Positions 18,701-26,314 of a stretch of DNA of 64,000 nucleotides are shown in pieces. The notes under the pieces were generated by a model. That model was not told the origin of the DNA. It searched no databases and saw only the letters and a program-made list of their open reading frames with translations. The stretch is taken from NCBI RefSeq assembly GCF_020510685.1, contig NZ_CP075185.1, positions 3,906,001-3,970,000 of the forward strand, read 5' to 3'. The stretch comes from Dechloromonas denitrificans. GTDB lineage: Bacteria; Pseudomonadota; Gammaproteobacteria; Burkholderiales; Rhodocyclaceae. Numbering within the stretch: position 1 is the stretch's first letter; every line of letters begins with the position of its first letter. A program made the translations under genes and the position numbers.

Positions 18701-19169
18701 CACCTTCATCGTCGCCCTGCCCTTCAGCGTGCTCAACACCGGCCAAGCCGCGCCGGCCGCCGTCCCGCAAACTCTTGGCGAACTGCCGTCCGGGCTACGC
18801 ATCCTTCTGGTCGAGGACAATCTGATCAACCAGAAAGTGGCCGGGGCGCTGCTTGCCAAACTCGGCTGCCGGACGACCATCGCCGACGACGGCCACGCCG
18901 CGCTGGAGCAGTTGGCGACCGGCAGTTTCGATGTGGTGCTGATGGATTGCCAGATGCCGGTCATCGACGGCTTCGAGGCCACCCGCCGCGTGCGTCGCGG
19001 CGAAGCCGGAGCGGCGGCGGCCCGCTTGCCGATCATCGCGATGACCGCCAATGCCATGCAGGGCGACAAGGAGGAATGCCTGGCCGCCGGCATGAACGAC
19101 TATCTGGCCAAGCCGGTCAGCCGGGCCGAACTGATCGCCGCGCTGCAGCGCGCCAGCCAGCTGCGCTGA
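15747..19169 (+). CDS. Hybrid sensor histidine kinase (periplasmic sensor, 2 PAS, GAF, HisKA, HATPase, REC)
   Basis: 1140 residues, GTG start. Order: transmembrane helix (about 12-32), periplasmic sensor region resembling a double-Cache domain (33-305), second helix (306-327), PAS-PAC 1 (about 342-460; [18 protein letters not shown]), PAS-PAC 2 (about 467-590), GAF (about 600-745), HisKA with phosphorylated His775 ([17 protein letters not shown]), HATPase (about 885-1010; [18 protein letters not shown]) and a receiver domain with Asp1067 ([13 protein letters not shown]). It follows a solute-binding protein gene by 11 nt, so the pair may sense one ligand. No output regulator lies nearby; a histidine phosphotransfer partner must be elsewhere. 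Confidence 0.93.
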   Translation: MANPPSQGFTKLLVGLQILLVISVAAGTLSNIYRLRQETLDRHLKEAETQARVFEDQLTQTLNLASLTLQSLPQSIDLPAGAPPGRAVAEHATSQLELIQRRLLFLRSLSVADSDGTIIASSNPENIGRRVAVDNFQPRPAGSAAANFLRLGAPWSGRDFADGSPATPAQPVAADAASFVPVVREELSGDRRLKLLAALNPDYFLNHFARHIDPATTQIEIVAYDGSLVVTTRDDRPVGARHLPEATLQRLLGDEIGSIADDREDQPDRPMLTAFRSSRSYPLLVMVHVDRTLALAKWQAETRQTVTTVGIVLLVLLALTSLLISRVRKSLRAEGRMQKERQLAARVFEHSTNGVIITDAERRIVAVNPHLEQVTGYTSGELIGDDPRRFASGTHEAAFYQAMWNELTTNGVWRGEIVNRRKDGTLIDEWLTISVVRDEAGKLLNYVGVFEDISEERRRDSQIRRLSQAVEQSPTSIVITNLEPAIEYVNPEFFRTTGYTAEEVIGQNPRFLQSGLTPPASYAAMWKTLSHGEIWEGEFVNKRRDASLYYERAIIAPIRDANERITHYVAIKLDITEQRLQGIRLQRQLDALRALNGIVAITGLDPRETIRAALQVAVKHLHLEYAIVSHIDRPAGAYRIEVQVSPDQTLADNQHLELGITYCSTTLEHGELLAIADAAHSTYRLHPCFREFNLAAYLGAPISVNGKVYGTICFSSATAREHDFDPSDLEFVRMLANWAGAFIERMLANNELEEARSAAEAASLAKSSFLANMSHEIRTPMNGVIGMADLLLGSPLTAEQRDFAETIRHSADGLLGLINDILDFSKVEAGKLQLESIPFAPAALLHDILALLAHQANLKQISLATELDPALPGQLLGDPGRLRQILLNLVGNAIKFTQAGSVTVRLESRPIVGRDDQIRLCLTIRDTGIGMTPETIANLFSPFEQGDASTTRMFGGTGLGLSICKRLVELMGGTISVDATPGAGSTFIVALPFSVLNTGQAAPAAVPQTLGELPSGLRILLVEDNLINQKVAGALLAKLGCRTTIADDGHAALEQLATGSFDVVLMDCQMPVIDGFEATRRVRRGEAGAAAARLPIIAMTANAMQGDKEECLAAGMNDYLAKPVSRAELIAALQRASQLR

Positions 19170-19170
19170 A

Positions 19171-20295
19171 TCAGGCGAGCATCGCTTCGCGGGCGACGCT
19201 TTCGAAACGTTCGACGACACTCGCCCAGTTGCGCGGCAGCATCGCGGCGCGGGCAGCGCTGGCCAGTTCTGGCAAGCGCTCGGCCCGTCCGGCCAGAGCG
19301 ATGGCCGCCGCGACATAGGCGGTTTCGTCGCCGGGCGCCGCGAGATGGCCATTGGCCCCGTCGCAGATCAATTCGGCTGCCGCCGCACTGCGGTAGGCGA
19401 GCACCGGCAGGCCGCTGGCCATCGCCTCGGCCACGACATTGCCGTAGGTTTCGCTGAGACTGGGGAAGAGGAAGAGATCGGCGCTGGCGTAGTGGGTCGC
19501 GAGGTCTTCAGCGAGCCGCGTGCCGGCGAAATGGTGATCGGCATGGCTGGCCCGCAGACGCGCCGCCGACGGTCCGTCGCCGACCCAGACCATGCGCGCC
19601 TCGGGGCAGGCGCTACGGATCGCGGCAAAGCTTTTCTCGATCAGCGCCAGGTTCTTTTCCGGCGCCATCCGCCCGACATAGAGGCAGGCCAGCCCGGCCT
19701 CGGGCACGCCCCAGCCGGCGCGCAACGCTGACGAACGACGGGCCGGGTCGAACAAGGCGGTATCGACGCCACGCCCGACCACTCGCACGCCGGTGATGCC
19801 TTCGCCGGCCAGATCGGCGGCCAGCGCGGCGGTCGGCACCATGGTGGCGCGCGTCCGCCGATGCAGCGTGCGCAGATAGGCGGCGACCGCCGGGCGCAGC
19901 CAGCCGAGGCCGTAATGCACACTGTAGCGGTCGAAATTGGTATGAAAGCCGGAGGTCACCGGTATGCCCAGCCGGCGCGCCGCGCTGACCGCCGACCAGC
20001 CGAGCGGGCCTTCGGTCACGACGTGCACGAGGTCCGGGCGGTGCTGCCGCCAGTGCCGGGCCAGTTGGCGACCGGCCGGCAGGCCGAAGCGCAGGCCGGG
20101 GTAGCCGGGCAAGGGCAGGCCGGGCAGCGCCAGTTCATGCGCCCCGCCGAGGTCGGCCTGGCCCTGGCGCGGCCGAACGACGCTGATCCGGTGGCCGCGC
20201 TCGCGCAGACCACCGACCAGGCGGCCGACGGTCATCGCGACACCATTGACCTCGGGCGGAAAGGTTTCGGTGACGAAGGCGATATCCAGACGCAT
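19171..20295 (-). CDS. GT4 glycosyltransferase (MgtA/SqdX-like)
   Basis: 374 residues from the ATG at 20295; the longer frame upstream is a shadow of dgkA. It is a GT-B enzyme with a Gly-rich N-terminal acceptor loop (TETFPPEVNGVAMTVGRL) and the GT4 donor site (VGRMAPEKNLALIE, then FPSLSETYGNVVAEAMA with the Glu-x7-Glu motif). Related GT4 proteins include MgtA-type mannosyltransferases and SqdX sulfoquinovosyl-diacylglycerol synthase, which act on lipid acceptors. Its start overlaps the dgkA stop (TGATG), so it is co-translated with a diacylglycerol kinase. This supports a diacylglycerol-linked acceptor. Sugar donor unknown. Confidence 0.87.
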   Translation of the reverse strand: MRLDIAFVTETFPPEVNGVAMTVGRLVGGLRERGHRISVVRPRQGQADLGGAHELALPGLPLPGYPGLRFGLPAGRQLARHWRQHRPDLVHVVTEGPLGWSAVSAARRLGIPVTSGFHTNFDRYSVHYGLGWLRPAVAAYLRTLHRRTRATMVPTAALAADLAGEGITGVRVVGRGVDTALFDPARRSSALRAGWGVPEAGLACLYVGRMAPEKNLALIEKSFAAIRSACPEARMVWVGDGPSAARLRASHADHHFAGTRLAEDLATHYASADLFLFPSLSETYGNVVAEAMASGLPVLAYRSAAAAELICDGANGHLAAPGDETAYVAAAIALAGRAERLPELASAARAAMLPRNWASVVERFESVAREAMLA

Positions 20296-20711
20296 CACGC
20301 CACCGCCAGCAGCACGCAGGTCCACACCGCGACCACCATCAGCAAGGAAACGAGCACCGCGGCACTGCCGATGTCCTTGGCCCGCTTGGCCAGCCGATGG
20401 TTTTCCAGGCTGACCCGGTCGACCACCGCTTCGATGGCCGAATTGAGCAATTCGACGACCAGCACCATCAGGACGCTGGCGATCATCAGGCCGCGCCCGA
20501 GCCACGGCACCGGCAGCAGCACAGCGGCCGGGATCAACAAGGCGGCCAGCCAGACTTCCTGGCGGAAGGCGTCCTCGCACAGATAGGCCGCCTTGAGGCC
20601 GGCCATCGAGTAGCTGAGAGCGTTCCAGACCCGGCGCAGACCGGTCTTGCCCTTGAAGGGCGATTCGTTGGCCGGGTCAAGACCCAGTTCGTGCGGGGAA
20701 GGTTCCGGCAT
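20295..20711 (-). CDS. dgkA: Diacylglycerol kinase, prokaryotic DgkA type (copy 1)
   Basis: 138 residues with three membrane helices. The family signature is EVWLAALLIPAAVL, then VELLNSAIEAVVDRVS (catalytic Glu) and KRAKDIGSAAVLVS. DgkA phosphorylates diacylglycerol to phosphatidic acid in the inner membrane; related enzymes phosphorylate undecaprenol. This copy has an extra N-terminal segment of about 20 residues compared with the second copy at 48043. It shares a promoter region containing a Pho box with the divergent porin gene and is translationally coupled to a GT4 gene. Confidence 0.94.
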   Translation of the reverse strand: MPEPSPHELGLDPANESPFKGKTGLRRVWNALSYSMAGLKAAYLCEDAFRQEVWLAALLIPAAVLLPVPWLGRGLMIASVLMVLVVELLNSAIEAVVDRVSLENHRLAKRAKDIGSAAVLVSLLMVVAVWTCVLLAVA

Positions 20712-20769
20712 AGCATCTCCGTGAAAGCAACCACGGTAATCGGGCCGCGCTAAGCTTTGATGACACCAA

Positions 20770-20787
20770 ATGTCACGAAACTGTCAC
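20770..20787 (+). promoter_or_regulatory. Pho box between dgkA and the porin gene
   Basis: ATGTCAC-GAAA-CTGTCAC: two 7-mers 4 nt apart, matching the PhoB consensus CTGTCAY-N4-CTGTMAY at 13 of 14 defined positions. It is oriented towards the porin gene. The overlapping palindrome TGACA-CCAAA-TGTCA (20761-20775) also offers a GTGTCAT half-site facing dgkA. A TATAAT at 20849-20854 is too far away to be the Pho-dependent -10. Confidence 0.65.
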
Positions 20788-20888
20788 AACCGCCAGTTAC
20801 CCTGCCGCACCCCATGGGATTCCGCGCCGCCCCGGCCGCCACGCCCTTTATAATTGCCGCCCTTGCCGCCCCCTGTCACCGTTTCCCC

Positions 20889-22202
20889 ATGCGCCTTCAT
20901 TCCACTCTCCTGCTCGGCATCGCAATCGCCACCCCCTGCCTGGCCGACGAGACGGAAGAAAACTGGCAGGCCAAGGGACAGGCCACCTATGTCTGGCAGA
21001 AATCGCCCGGCTTTCCGGCCGACTACTCCGGCCCGAACAGCCTGTCGGCCAAACACGAGCGGGGCTACACCTTCACCTCGACAGCCTATCTCGGGGTTCG
21101 GCCCTGGAAAAATGGCGAGCTCTATCTCAATGTCGAAGTCGGACAAGGCGACGCGCTGTCCGGCCTGACCGGTCTTGGCGGCTTCAGCAACGGCGAAGCG
21201 ACGCGGGTTTCCGGCAGCAAGCTGAAAGCCTACCGGCAGCGCCTGTTCCTGCGCCAGACCTGGGCCCTGGGCGATGAAACGGAGTTTGTCGAATCGGCCT
21301 TCAACCAGATGGCCGGCCACGTCGCTCAAGATCGCTTCGTGCTTACCGCCGGGAATTTCTCGGCCCTCGATATTTTCGACGGCAACGCCTACGCCAAGGA
21401 CCCGCGCACCCAGTTTCTGAACTGGAGCAACATGGCGCACACCGCATTCGACTACGCCGCCGACGCCCGCGGTTTCGGCTGGGGCCTGGCCGGCGAGTGG
21501 TATCAAGGCGACTGGGTGCTGCGCTTCGGCCGCATGACCGGCCCCAAGGAGCCGAACGGGCAGGTGGTCGACTACCGGATCATGCATCACTACGGCGATC
21601 AGATCGAAATCGAACACAGCCATCAGATCGCCGAGCGCCCCGGCAAGGTCAGACTGCTCGCCTTCCGCAACCGCGCCACCCTCGCCACCTACGCCGAGGC
21701 CAGCGCCTGGCTCGACAGCCATCCGGGCCAAGACCGGCAGGCCATCCTGAATGTCCGCAACGACGAGCAGATCAAGTATGGTTTCGGGATCAACATCGAG
21801 CAGGCGATCACCAATAACCTCGGGGTTTTTCTCCGGGCGATGCACGCCGACGGCCGGAGCGAAACCTACGCCTTCACCGAGGCCGATGCCTCGCTCGCCA
21901 CCGGGCTGGCACTGAAGGGCGGCGCCTGGGGCCGGGCCGATGACACCTTTGGCCTGGCCTGGATGCGCAACACGCTATCCAACGAGCGACGCAACTACCT
22001 GGCGCAGGGCGGTATCTCGTTCTTCATCGGCGACGGCGGGCTGAATTACCGTCCCGAATCCATCGTCGAAACCTATTACAGCTGGAAAGCGCTGCCCGGC
22101 CTGTGGCTGAGCGCCGACTACCAGCGCATTCAAAATCCGGCTTACAACGCCGACCGCGGCCCCGCCCACATCGGCTCGCTGCGCATGCACGCCGAGTTCT
22201 GA
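20889..22202 (+). CDS. OprB-type carbohydrate-selective porin
   Basis: 437 residues from the ATG at 20889, which gives a signal peptide (LHSTLLLGIAIATPCLADE); in-frame starts upstream would mask it. Family features are YSGPNSLSAKHERGYTFT, LFLRQTW, LTAGNFSALDIFDGNAYA and DPRTQFLNWS, the recognisable OprB pattern, with alternating beta strands to the end and a terminal Phe (LRMHAEF) as in outer-membrane barrels. OprB porins pass sugars. Its place directly behind a Pho box makes it a candidate phosphate-starvation porin, perhaps for sugar phosphates; this is inference. Confidence 0.88.
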   Translation: MRLHSTLLLGIAIATPCLADETEENWQAKGQATYVWQKSPGFPADYSGPNSLSAKHERGYTFTSTAYLGVRPWKNGELYLNVEVGQGDALSGLTGLGGFSNGEATRVSGSKLKAYRQRLFLRQTWALGDETEFVESAFNQMAGHVAQDRFVLTAGNFSALDIFDGNAYAKDPRTQFLNWSNMAHTAFDYAADARGFGWGLAGEWYQGDWVLRFGRMTGPKEPNGQVVDYRIMHHYGDQIEIEHSHQIAERPGKVRLLAFRNRATLATYAEASAWLDSHPGQDRQAILNVRNDEQIKYGFGINIEQAITNNLGVFLRAMHADGRSETYAFTEADASLATGLALKGGAWGRADDTFGLAWMRNTLSNERRNYLAQGGISFFIGDGGLNYRPESIVETYYSWKALPGLWLSADYQRIQNPAYNADRGPAHIGSLRMHAEF

Positions 22203-22259
22203 GCGCCCGGCGGGGGCGCCCGCCAGGCGAATCTCTGCGGCAGATCAAACATCGTGCAG

Positions 22260-22277
22260 TTGTAACAGTACTGAAAC
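22260..22277 (+). promoter_or_regulatory. Pho-box-like direct repeat before the cNMP-binding gene
   Basis: TTGTAAC-AGTA-CTGAAAC has the 7+4+7 layout of a Pho box and fits the degenerate consensus at all but about 3 positions. A possible -10 (TATGCT, 22295-22300) lies 17 nt further on. It is weaker than the sites at 20770 and 24924. Confidence 0.4.
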
Positions 22278-22336
22278 ATAGAGCACACCCGGCCTATGCT
22301 AATAGTGCTATTCCAAATTTTCCGGACACCACAATC

Positions 22337-22711
22337 ATGGTTTTTTTCGAGCTCTTCGCCAACAACCCGTCGATTATCAGCGTGCCAGCCGGCCAGCCGC
22401 TATTCACCGCCGGCGAGGAAGGTCACCTGATGTTCGTGCTGACCACCGGCAGCGCCGAAGTCATCGTCAATGGCCGGGTGGTCGAAACCTTGAAACACGG
22501 CAGTATCGTCGGCGAACTGGGCATCGTTCTGGCCGGCCCGCGCTCGGCCAGCGTCATCGCCAAGACCAATTGCGAATTTGTCGCGATCGACGAAAAACGC
22601 TTCCAGTTCCTGGTCCAGCAGACGCCCTACTTCGCCACCCAGGTCATGCGCGTGATGGCCGAGCGGCTACGGGCGTTGAATCAGATGGTCGCGCCGGCTG
22701 AGGCGACCTGA
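22337..22711 (+). CDS. Stand-alone cyclic-nucleotide-binding domain protein
   Basis: 124 residues from the ATG at 22337; the long in-frame upstream extension overlaps the porin gene and is rejected. The protein is a single cNMP-binding beta-barrel: GQPLFTAGEEGHLMFVLTTG, then HGSIVGELGIVLAGPRSASV, where GELGIVLAGPRSA is the phosphate-binding cassette with its Glu and Arg. There is no DNA-binding helix-turn-helix, unlike Crp, and no catalytic domain. It probably acts through a partner. It is monocistronic, with a Pho-box-like repeat upstream, and its 3' end overlaps the convergent small Cys protein gene by 31 nt. Confidence 0.85.
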   Translation: MVFFELFANNPSIISVPAGQPLFTAGEEGHLMFVLTTGSAEVIVNGRVVETLKHGSIVGELGIVLAGPRSASVIAKTNCEFVAIDEKRFQFLVQQTPYFATQVMRVMAERLRALNQMVAPAEAT

Positions 22712-22902
22712 TCCGGCCTGGCCGGCAGAAATTCGCCGCACCAGGCATGGATGTTCACCGCCGGGAAGCGCCAGTGATGCGTTTCGCGCGATGAGCTTTC
22801 GCCGGTAAAAACCGGCGGAAAACGATGGCAGGCGCCATTGCTGGCGTCGGCGGCGCGGAAATAGTGGCACTGGGCGCAATGCGGCGTGAATTGTTCAGTC
22901 AT
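22681..22902 (-). CDS. Small four-cysteine protein (putative zinc-binding)
   Basis: 73 residues starting at 22902. Cysteines at 9, 12, 25 and 55 (HCAQCHYF, GACHRFPP, HAWCGEF) suggest a small metal site. The Cys-x2-Cys, Cys-x-x-Phe-Pro-Pro and Trp-Cys-Gly-Glu pattern recurs in small proteobacterial proteins of unknown role that I have seen annotated only as hypothetical. It follows the GT4 gene by 20 nt on the same strand and may be the last gene of the plcP operon. No function is proposed. Confidence 0.65.
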   Translation of the reverse strand: MTEQFTPHCAQCHYFRAADASNGACHRFPPVFTGESSSRETHHWRFPAVNIHAWCGEFLPARPDQVASAGATI

Positions 22903-22922
22903 GTGATTGGCCTGGGCTGCGC

Positions 22923-24104
22923 TCAGGCGGCTGCGGGAGAAGGCCTTTCCGACGCAATTTTCAAGCCTGCCAGTTCGCGATAGAGCCAGGCCAGGCGGGC
23001 CGCCATCGCCGCATCCGACCATTCGCCGGCAAAGACCGGCGCTTCGTCGGCCAGATGGCGCCAGGCCGAGGGCCGGTTGAGAAAGTCGCCGAGCGCCGTG
23101 CCGAAGGCCTGCGGCTCGGCCGGCGGGGATATTGCACCACGGCCGGGCGCCAGAATGTCGGTCGTCCCCATTTCGGAAAGGGCAATGACCGGCAGACCGG
23201 CTGCCATCGCTTCGAGCAGCACCAGGCCTTGCGTTTCGGTGCGCGAGGCGAAGACGAAGGCATCGGCAGCGGCATAACAATCCGGCAGTTCCTGCCGGCG
23301 GTCGAGATAGCCGATGAACTGCACCGCTTCGCGCAGGCCCAGCGTCTTGACCTGGGCTTTCAGGTCGGCCATGGCCGGACCTTCGCCGGCCACGACGAGC
23401 AGGATGTCCGGTCGCAGCCGCCGGGCATGGACCAGCGCTTCGAGCAGGAAGCCGATGTTCTTTTCATGCGCCACCCGGCCGACGAACAGGGCCACCGGCC
23501 GCGTCGACAGGATGCCGTGGCGGTAACGGAAGGCGGCGCCGTCGCCGCTGGCGAACTGCGCCGTCGGAATGCCGGTCGGCAGCACGTGCAGCGGTACGCT
23601 GACTTCGTAGGTGGCGAGGCGCTGCTGCATCGCGCTGGACGGCACGATCACCGCATCGAGCGCATTGCACTGACGGCGGGAAAAGGCTCGCGCCTGGGCC
23701 TGCAGCCAGCCGGCCGGCAGGAACGGCGCGTAATACTCGAGATAGGCCTCGAACAGCGTGTGATAGGTGGCGACGACCGGCAAGCCCAGGGTGCGCGCCG
23801 CCTTCAGGCCGGCATAGTGGGCGATGAAGGGGGTCTGGATGTGGATCAGGTCGCAGTCCCGGGCCGCTTCCAGCACGGCACGATGCATCGCCCGCCAGCC
23901 GACCATGCGGTCTTCGCGGTCGCCCGGCACCGGCCGGCCGGCGACGCGGATCACCCCGGCCTCGTCGGCTTCGTCGCCGTAGCGCGGGACAACCAGGCGG
24001 ACATCGACGCCCTGCTCGCGCAGCGTACGGCGAAAGGTTTCAATCGAGGTCGATACGCCATTGACCCGGGGAAAATAGACGTCCGATACCATCAGGACAC
24101 GCAT
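22923..24104 (-). CDS. GT4 glycosyltransferase, Agt-like glycolipid synthase candidate
   Basis: 393 residues. The N-terminus MVSDVYFPRVNGVSTSIETF is typical of GT4 enzymes that glycosylate diacylglycerol (monoglucosyl-DAG synthase type). The donor site is visible as VGRVAHEKNIGFLLEAL and FASRTETQGLVLLEAMA (Glu-x7-Glu). The ATG follows the plcP stop directly (TGAATG), so the two are co-translated. In several marine and rhizobial bacteria a plcP-agt pair swaps phospholipids for glycolipids under phosphate starvation: PlcP releases diacylglycerol and Agt glycosylates it. Sequence and arrangement fit that role, but activity is inference. Confidence 0.85.
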   Translation of the reverse strand: MRVLMVSDVYFPRVNGVSTSIETFRRTLREQGVDVRLVVPRYGDEADEAGVIRVAGRPVPGDREDRMVGWRAMHRAVLEAARDCDLIHIQTPFIAHYAGLKAARTLGLPVVATYHTLFEAYLEYYAPFLPAGWLQAQARAFSRRQCNALDAVIVPSSAMQQRLATYEVSVPLHVLPTGIPTAQFASGDGAAFRYRHGILSTRPVALFVGRVAHEKNIGFLLEALVHARRLRPDILLVVAGEGPAMADLKAQVKTLGLREAVQFIGYLDRRQELPDCYAAADAFVFASRTETQGLVLLEAMAAGLPVIALSEMGTTDILAPGRGAISPPAEPQAFGTALGDFLNRPSAWRHLADEAPVFAGEWSDAAMAARLAWLYRELAGLKIASERPSPAAA

Positions 24105-24890
24105 TCAGGCCTCCGCATGTTGGACCGCTGCGGCAGCCAGGGTCGGGACGACGCTGCGCATGCCCCAGGCGACCAGTTCGAGACGGCCGTCGAAGTGTTC
24201 GACGATCGCCGTGCAGGAATCGACCCAGTCGCCGCAATTGACGTAACTGAGGCCGTCGATTTCGCGGATCGTCGCCCAGTGGATATGGCCGCAGATCACC
24301 CCGTCCAGGCCGCGTTCGCGGGCGTGGTGGATGGCCGAGTCCTCGAAATCGAAAATGAAATTGAGGGCTTTCTTGACCTTGCGCTTGGCAAAGCCGGCCA
24401 GCGACCAGTAGCCAGCGATGCCGAGCTTGCGCCGGCCCCAGGAGAGCAGCAGATTGAGCCGGACCAGCAGGTCGTAGGCCTTGTCGCCAAGGACCGCCAC
24501 CCAGCGGTGGTGGCGCGTCACCTGATCGAAGACGTCGCCGTGGATGAGCAGGAAGCGCCGGCCGTCGGCCGTTTCGTGCACCAGCTCGTCGACCACCTCG
24601 ACATCGCCGAAGACGATGCCGCAATAGTCGCGCAGCGCCTCGTCGTGGTTGCCGGGGATAAACACCACCTTGTCGCCGTGGCGGGCCCGGCGCAGCAGTT
24701 TCTGGACCACGGTGTTCTGGGCCTGCGACCAGTGGATGCTGCGGCTCATCGCCCAGAAGTCGATGATGTCGCCGATCAGGTAAGTCTGATCGGCCGGATA
24801 TTCACGCAGAAAATCGAGAAGACGGTCCGCCTGGCACGCCCGCGTGCCGAGGTGGATGTCGGACAAGAAAACTGATCTGACCTTGGGCAT
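24105..24890 (-). CDS. Metallophosphoesterase of the PlcP/LpxH family
   Basis: 261 residues with the calcineurin-like metal motifs in order: FLSDIHLGT, LIGDIIDFW, IPGNHDEAL, LIHGDVFD and ICGHIHWA. The block TRACQADRLLDFLREYP and the WSQAQNTVVQKLLRRAR region match the PlcP phospholipase-C-like branch (as in Sinorhizobium) rather than E. coli LpxH, which is shorter. PlcP cleaves phosphatidylcholine/-glycerol head groups to leave diacylglycerol. A triple Pho-box repeat sits directly upstream, and an Agt-like GT4 gene follows without a gap. LpxH function in lipid A synthesis remains an alternative. Confidence 0.85.
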   Translation of the reverse strand: MPKVRSVFLSDIHLGTRACQADRLLDFLREYPADQTYLIGDIIDFWAMSRSIHWSQAQNTVVQKLLRRARHGDKVVFIPGNHDEALRDYCGIVFGDVEVVDELVHETADGRRFLLIHGDVFDQVTRHHRWVAVLGDKAYDLLVRLNLLLSWGRRKLGIAGYWSLAGFAKRKVKKALNFIFDFEDSAIHHARERGLDGVICGHIHWATIREIDGLSYVNCGDWVDSCTAIVEHFDGRLELVAWGMRSVVPTLAAAAVQHAEA

Positions 24891-24923
24891 GGCACGACGA
24901 TAAGCACCGCCAATGAAAGGCTG

Positions 24924-24952
24924 GTGACAGCCAGATGACCGAACGATGACAG
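24924..24952 (-). promoter_or_regulatory. Triple Pho-box repeat upstream of plcP
   Basis: Read on the minus strand: CTGTCAT-CGTT-CGGTCAT-CTGG-CTGTCAC, three 7-mers at an exact 11-bp pitch, each close to the PhoB consensus CTGTCAY. This is the best Pho site in the window. It ends 33 nt before the plcP ATG. A weak -10-like element (TGCTTA, 24901-24906) lies 17 nt beyond it. Confidence 0.75.
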
Positions 24953-25025
24953 CAGCGCTTGACGCTGTTGCCGTCCACGCCTAAATTCGCCCGACTTCCA
25001 AATTCAACGCCTCAAGGAGAACCCC

Positions 25026-26225
25026 ATGCATTTCGGCACCCCGCTTTCCCCCAGCGCTCTGCGCGTCATGCTGCTCGGCTCCGGCGAACTCGGCAAGGAA
25101 GTGATCATCGCGCTGCAGCGCCTCGGCGTCGAAGTGATCGCCGTCGACCGCTACGAGAACGCCCCCGGCCAGCAGGTCGCCCACCGCGCCCACGTCATTT
25201 CGATGACCGACGGCGCAGCGCTGCGCCGGCTGGTCGAACTGGAAAAGCCGCACCTGATCGTTCCGGAAATCGAAGCCATCGCCACCGACATGCTGGTCGA
25301 GATCGAGGCCGAGGGATTGGCCGAGGTCATCCCGACCGCCCGCGCCGCCAAACTGACGATGAACCGCGAAGGCATCCGCCGGCTGGCCGCCGAAGAACTC
25401 GGCCTGGCCACCTCGCCCTACCGGTTCGCCGATTCGCTGGCCGAACTGCAGGCCGCCATCGACGGCGGCATTGGCTATCCGTGCATCGTCAAGCCGGTGA
25501 TGTCGTCGTCCGGCAAGGGCCAGTCGCTGCTGCGCGGCCCGGACGACGTGCAGAAAGCCTGGGATTACGCGGCGAGCGGCGGCCGGGTCAATGCCGGCCG
25601 GGTCATCGTCGAAGGCTTCATCGACTTCGATTACGAAATCACGCTGCTCACGGTACGCGCCTGCGATGCCGGCGGCGCCGTGCAAACCTATTTCTGCGAA
25701 CCGATCGGTCACGTCCAGGTCGCCGGCGACTATGTCGAATCCTGGCAGCCGCAAGCGATGAGCCGGGCCGCCTTGCAGCGCGCCCAGCAGATCGCCGCCG
25801 CCGTCACCGGCAATCTCGGTGGGCGCGGCCTGTTCGGTGTCGAGCTGTTCATCAAGGGCGACATGGTGTGGTTCTCGGAAGTCAGCCCGCGGCCGCACGA
25901 TACCGGGCTGGTCACGCTCTGTTCGCAGCGTTTCTCGGAATTCGAACTACACGCCCGCGCCATCCTCGGCCTGCCGGTCGACACCGGCCTGCGCGAGCCG
26001 GGCGCCTCGGCCGTCATTTACGGCGGCATGGACGCCCGCGGCGTCGCCTTCACCGGTCTCGCCGAAGCCCTCGCCGTGCCGCGCAGCGACCTGCGGCTGT
26101 TCGGCAAACCGGAGTCGTTCGCCAAACGCCGGATGGGCGTCGCCGTCGCCAATGGCGACAACGTCGAACAGGCGCGCGAACGGGCCAAGCTGGCGGCCGG
26201 CCGGGTCAAGGCAGTGGCCGGCTAG
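25026..26225 (+). CDS. purT: Formate-dependent phosphoribosylglycinamide formyltransferase
   Basis: 399 residues, strongly PurT-like throughout: [69 protein letters not shown] (ATP-grasp loop) and [16 protein letters not shown]. It makes formyl-GAR from GAR, formate and ATP in purine synthesis, the folate-independent alternative to PurN. It has a good Shine-Dalgarno (CAAGGAGA) and an independent promoter region opposite plcP. No purine genes are adjacent. Confidence 0.97.
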   Translation: MHFGTPLSPSALRVMLLGSGELGKEVIIALQRLGVEVIAVDRYENAPGQQVAHRAHVISMTDGAALRRLVELEKPHLIVPEIEAIATDMLVEIEAEGLAEVIPTARAAKLTMNREGIRRLAAEELGLATSPYRFADSLAELQAAIDGGIGYPCIVKPVMSSSGKGQSLLRGPDDVQKAWDYAASGGRVNAGRVIVEGFIDFDYEITLLTVRACDAGGAVQTYFCEPIGHVQVAGDYVESWQPQAMSRAALQRAQQIAAAVTGNLGGRGLFGVELFIKGDMVWFSEVSPRPHDTGLVTLCSQRFSEFELHARAILGLPVDTGLREPGASAVIYGGMDARGVAFTGLAEALAVPRSDLRLFGKPESFAKRRMGVAVANGDNVEQARERAKLAAGRVKAVAG

Positions 26226-26314
26226 GCGCGCGGCCGGGGCGGCCGGGCGAAAAACGGGAAAGTCGCGGCCGGCCGCACTAAAATGGCGACCTGTTTCTTC
26301 TCCCCGATGCCGCC

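Noticed and set aside
20849..20854. TATAAT as the Pho-dependent -10 of the porin gene
   Set aside because: It lies 61 nt after the Pho box, too far for standard PhoB activation, and has no -35 partner; it may be chance or a second promoter.
23055..24875. 606-codon frame antisense to the GT4 and plcP genes
   Set aside because: Shadow frame crossing two well-supported genes and their junction.
24105..24890. Straight annotation as LpxH
   Set aside because: The metal motifs are shared, but the longer length, internal blocks, Pho box and coupling to an Agt-like gene favour the PlcP branch. LpxH is kept as an alternative.
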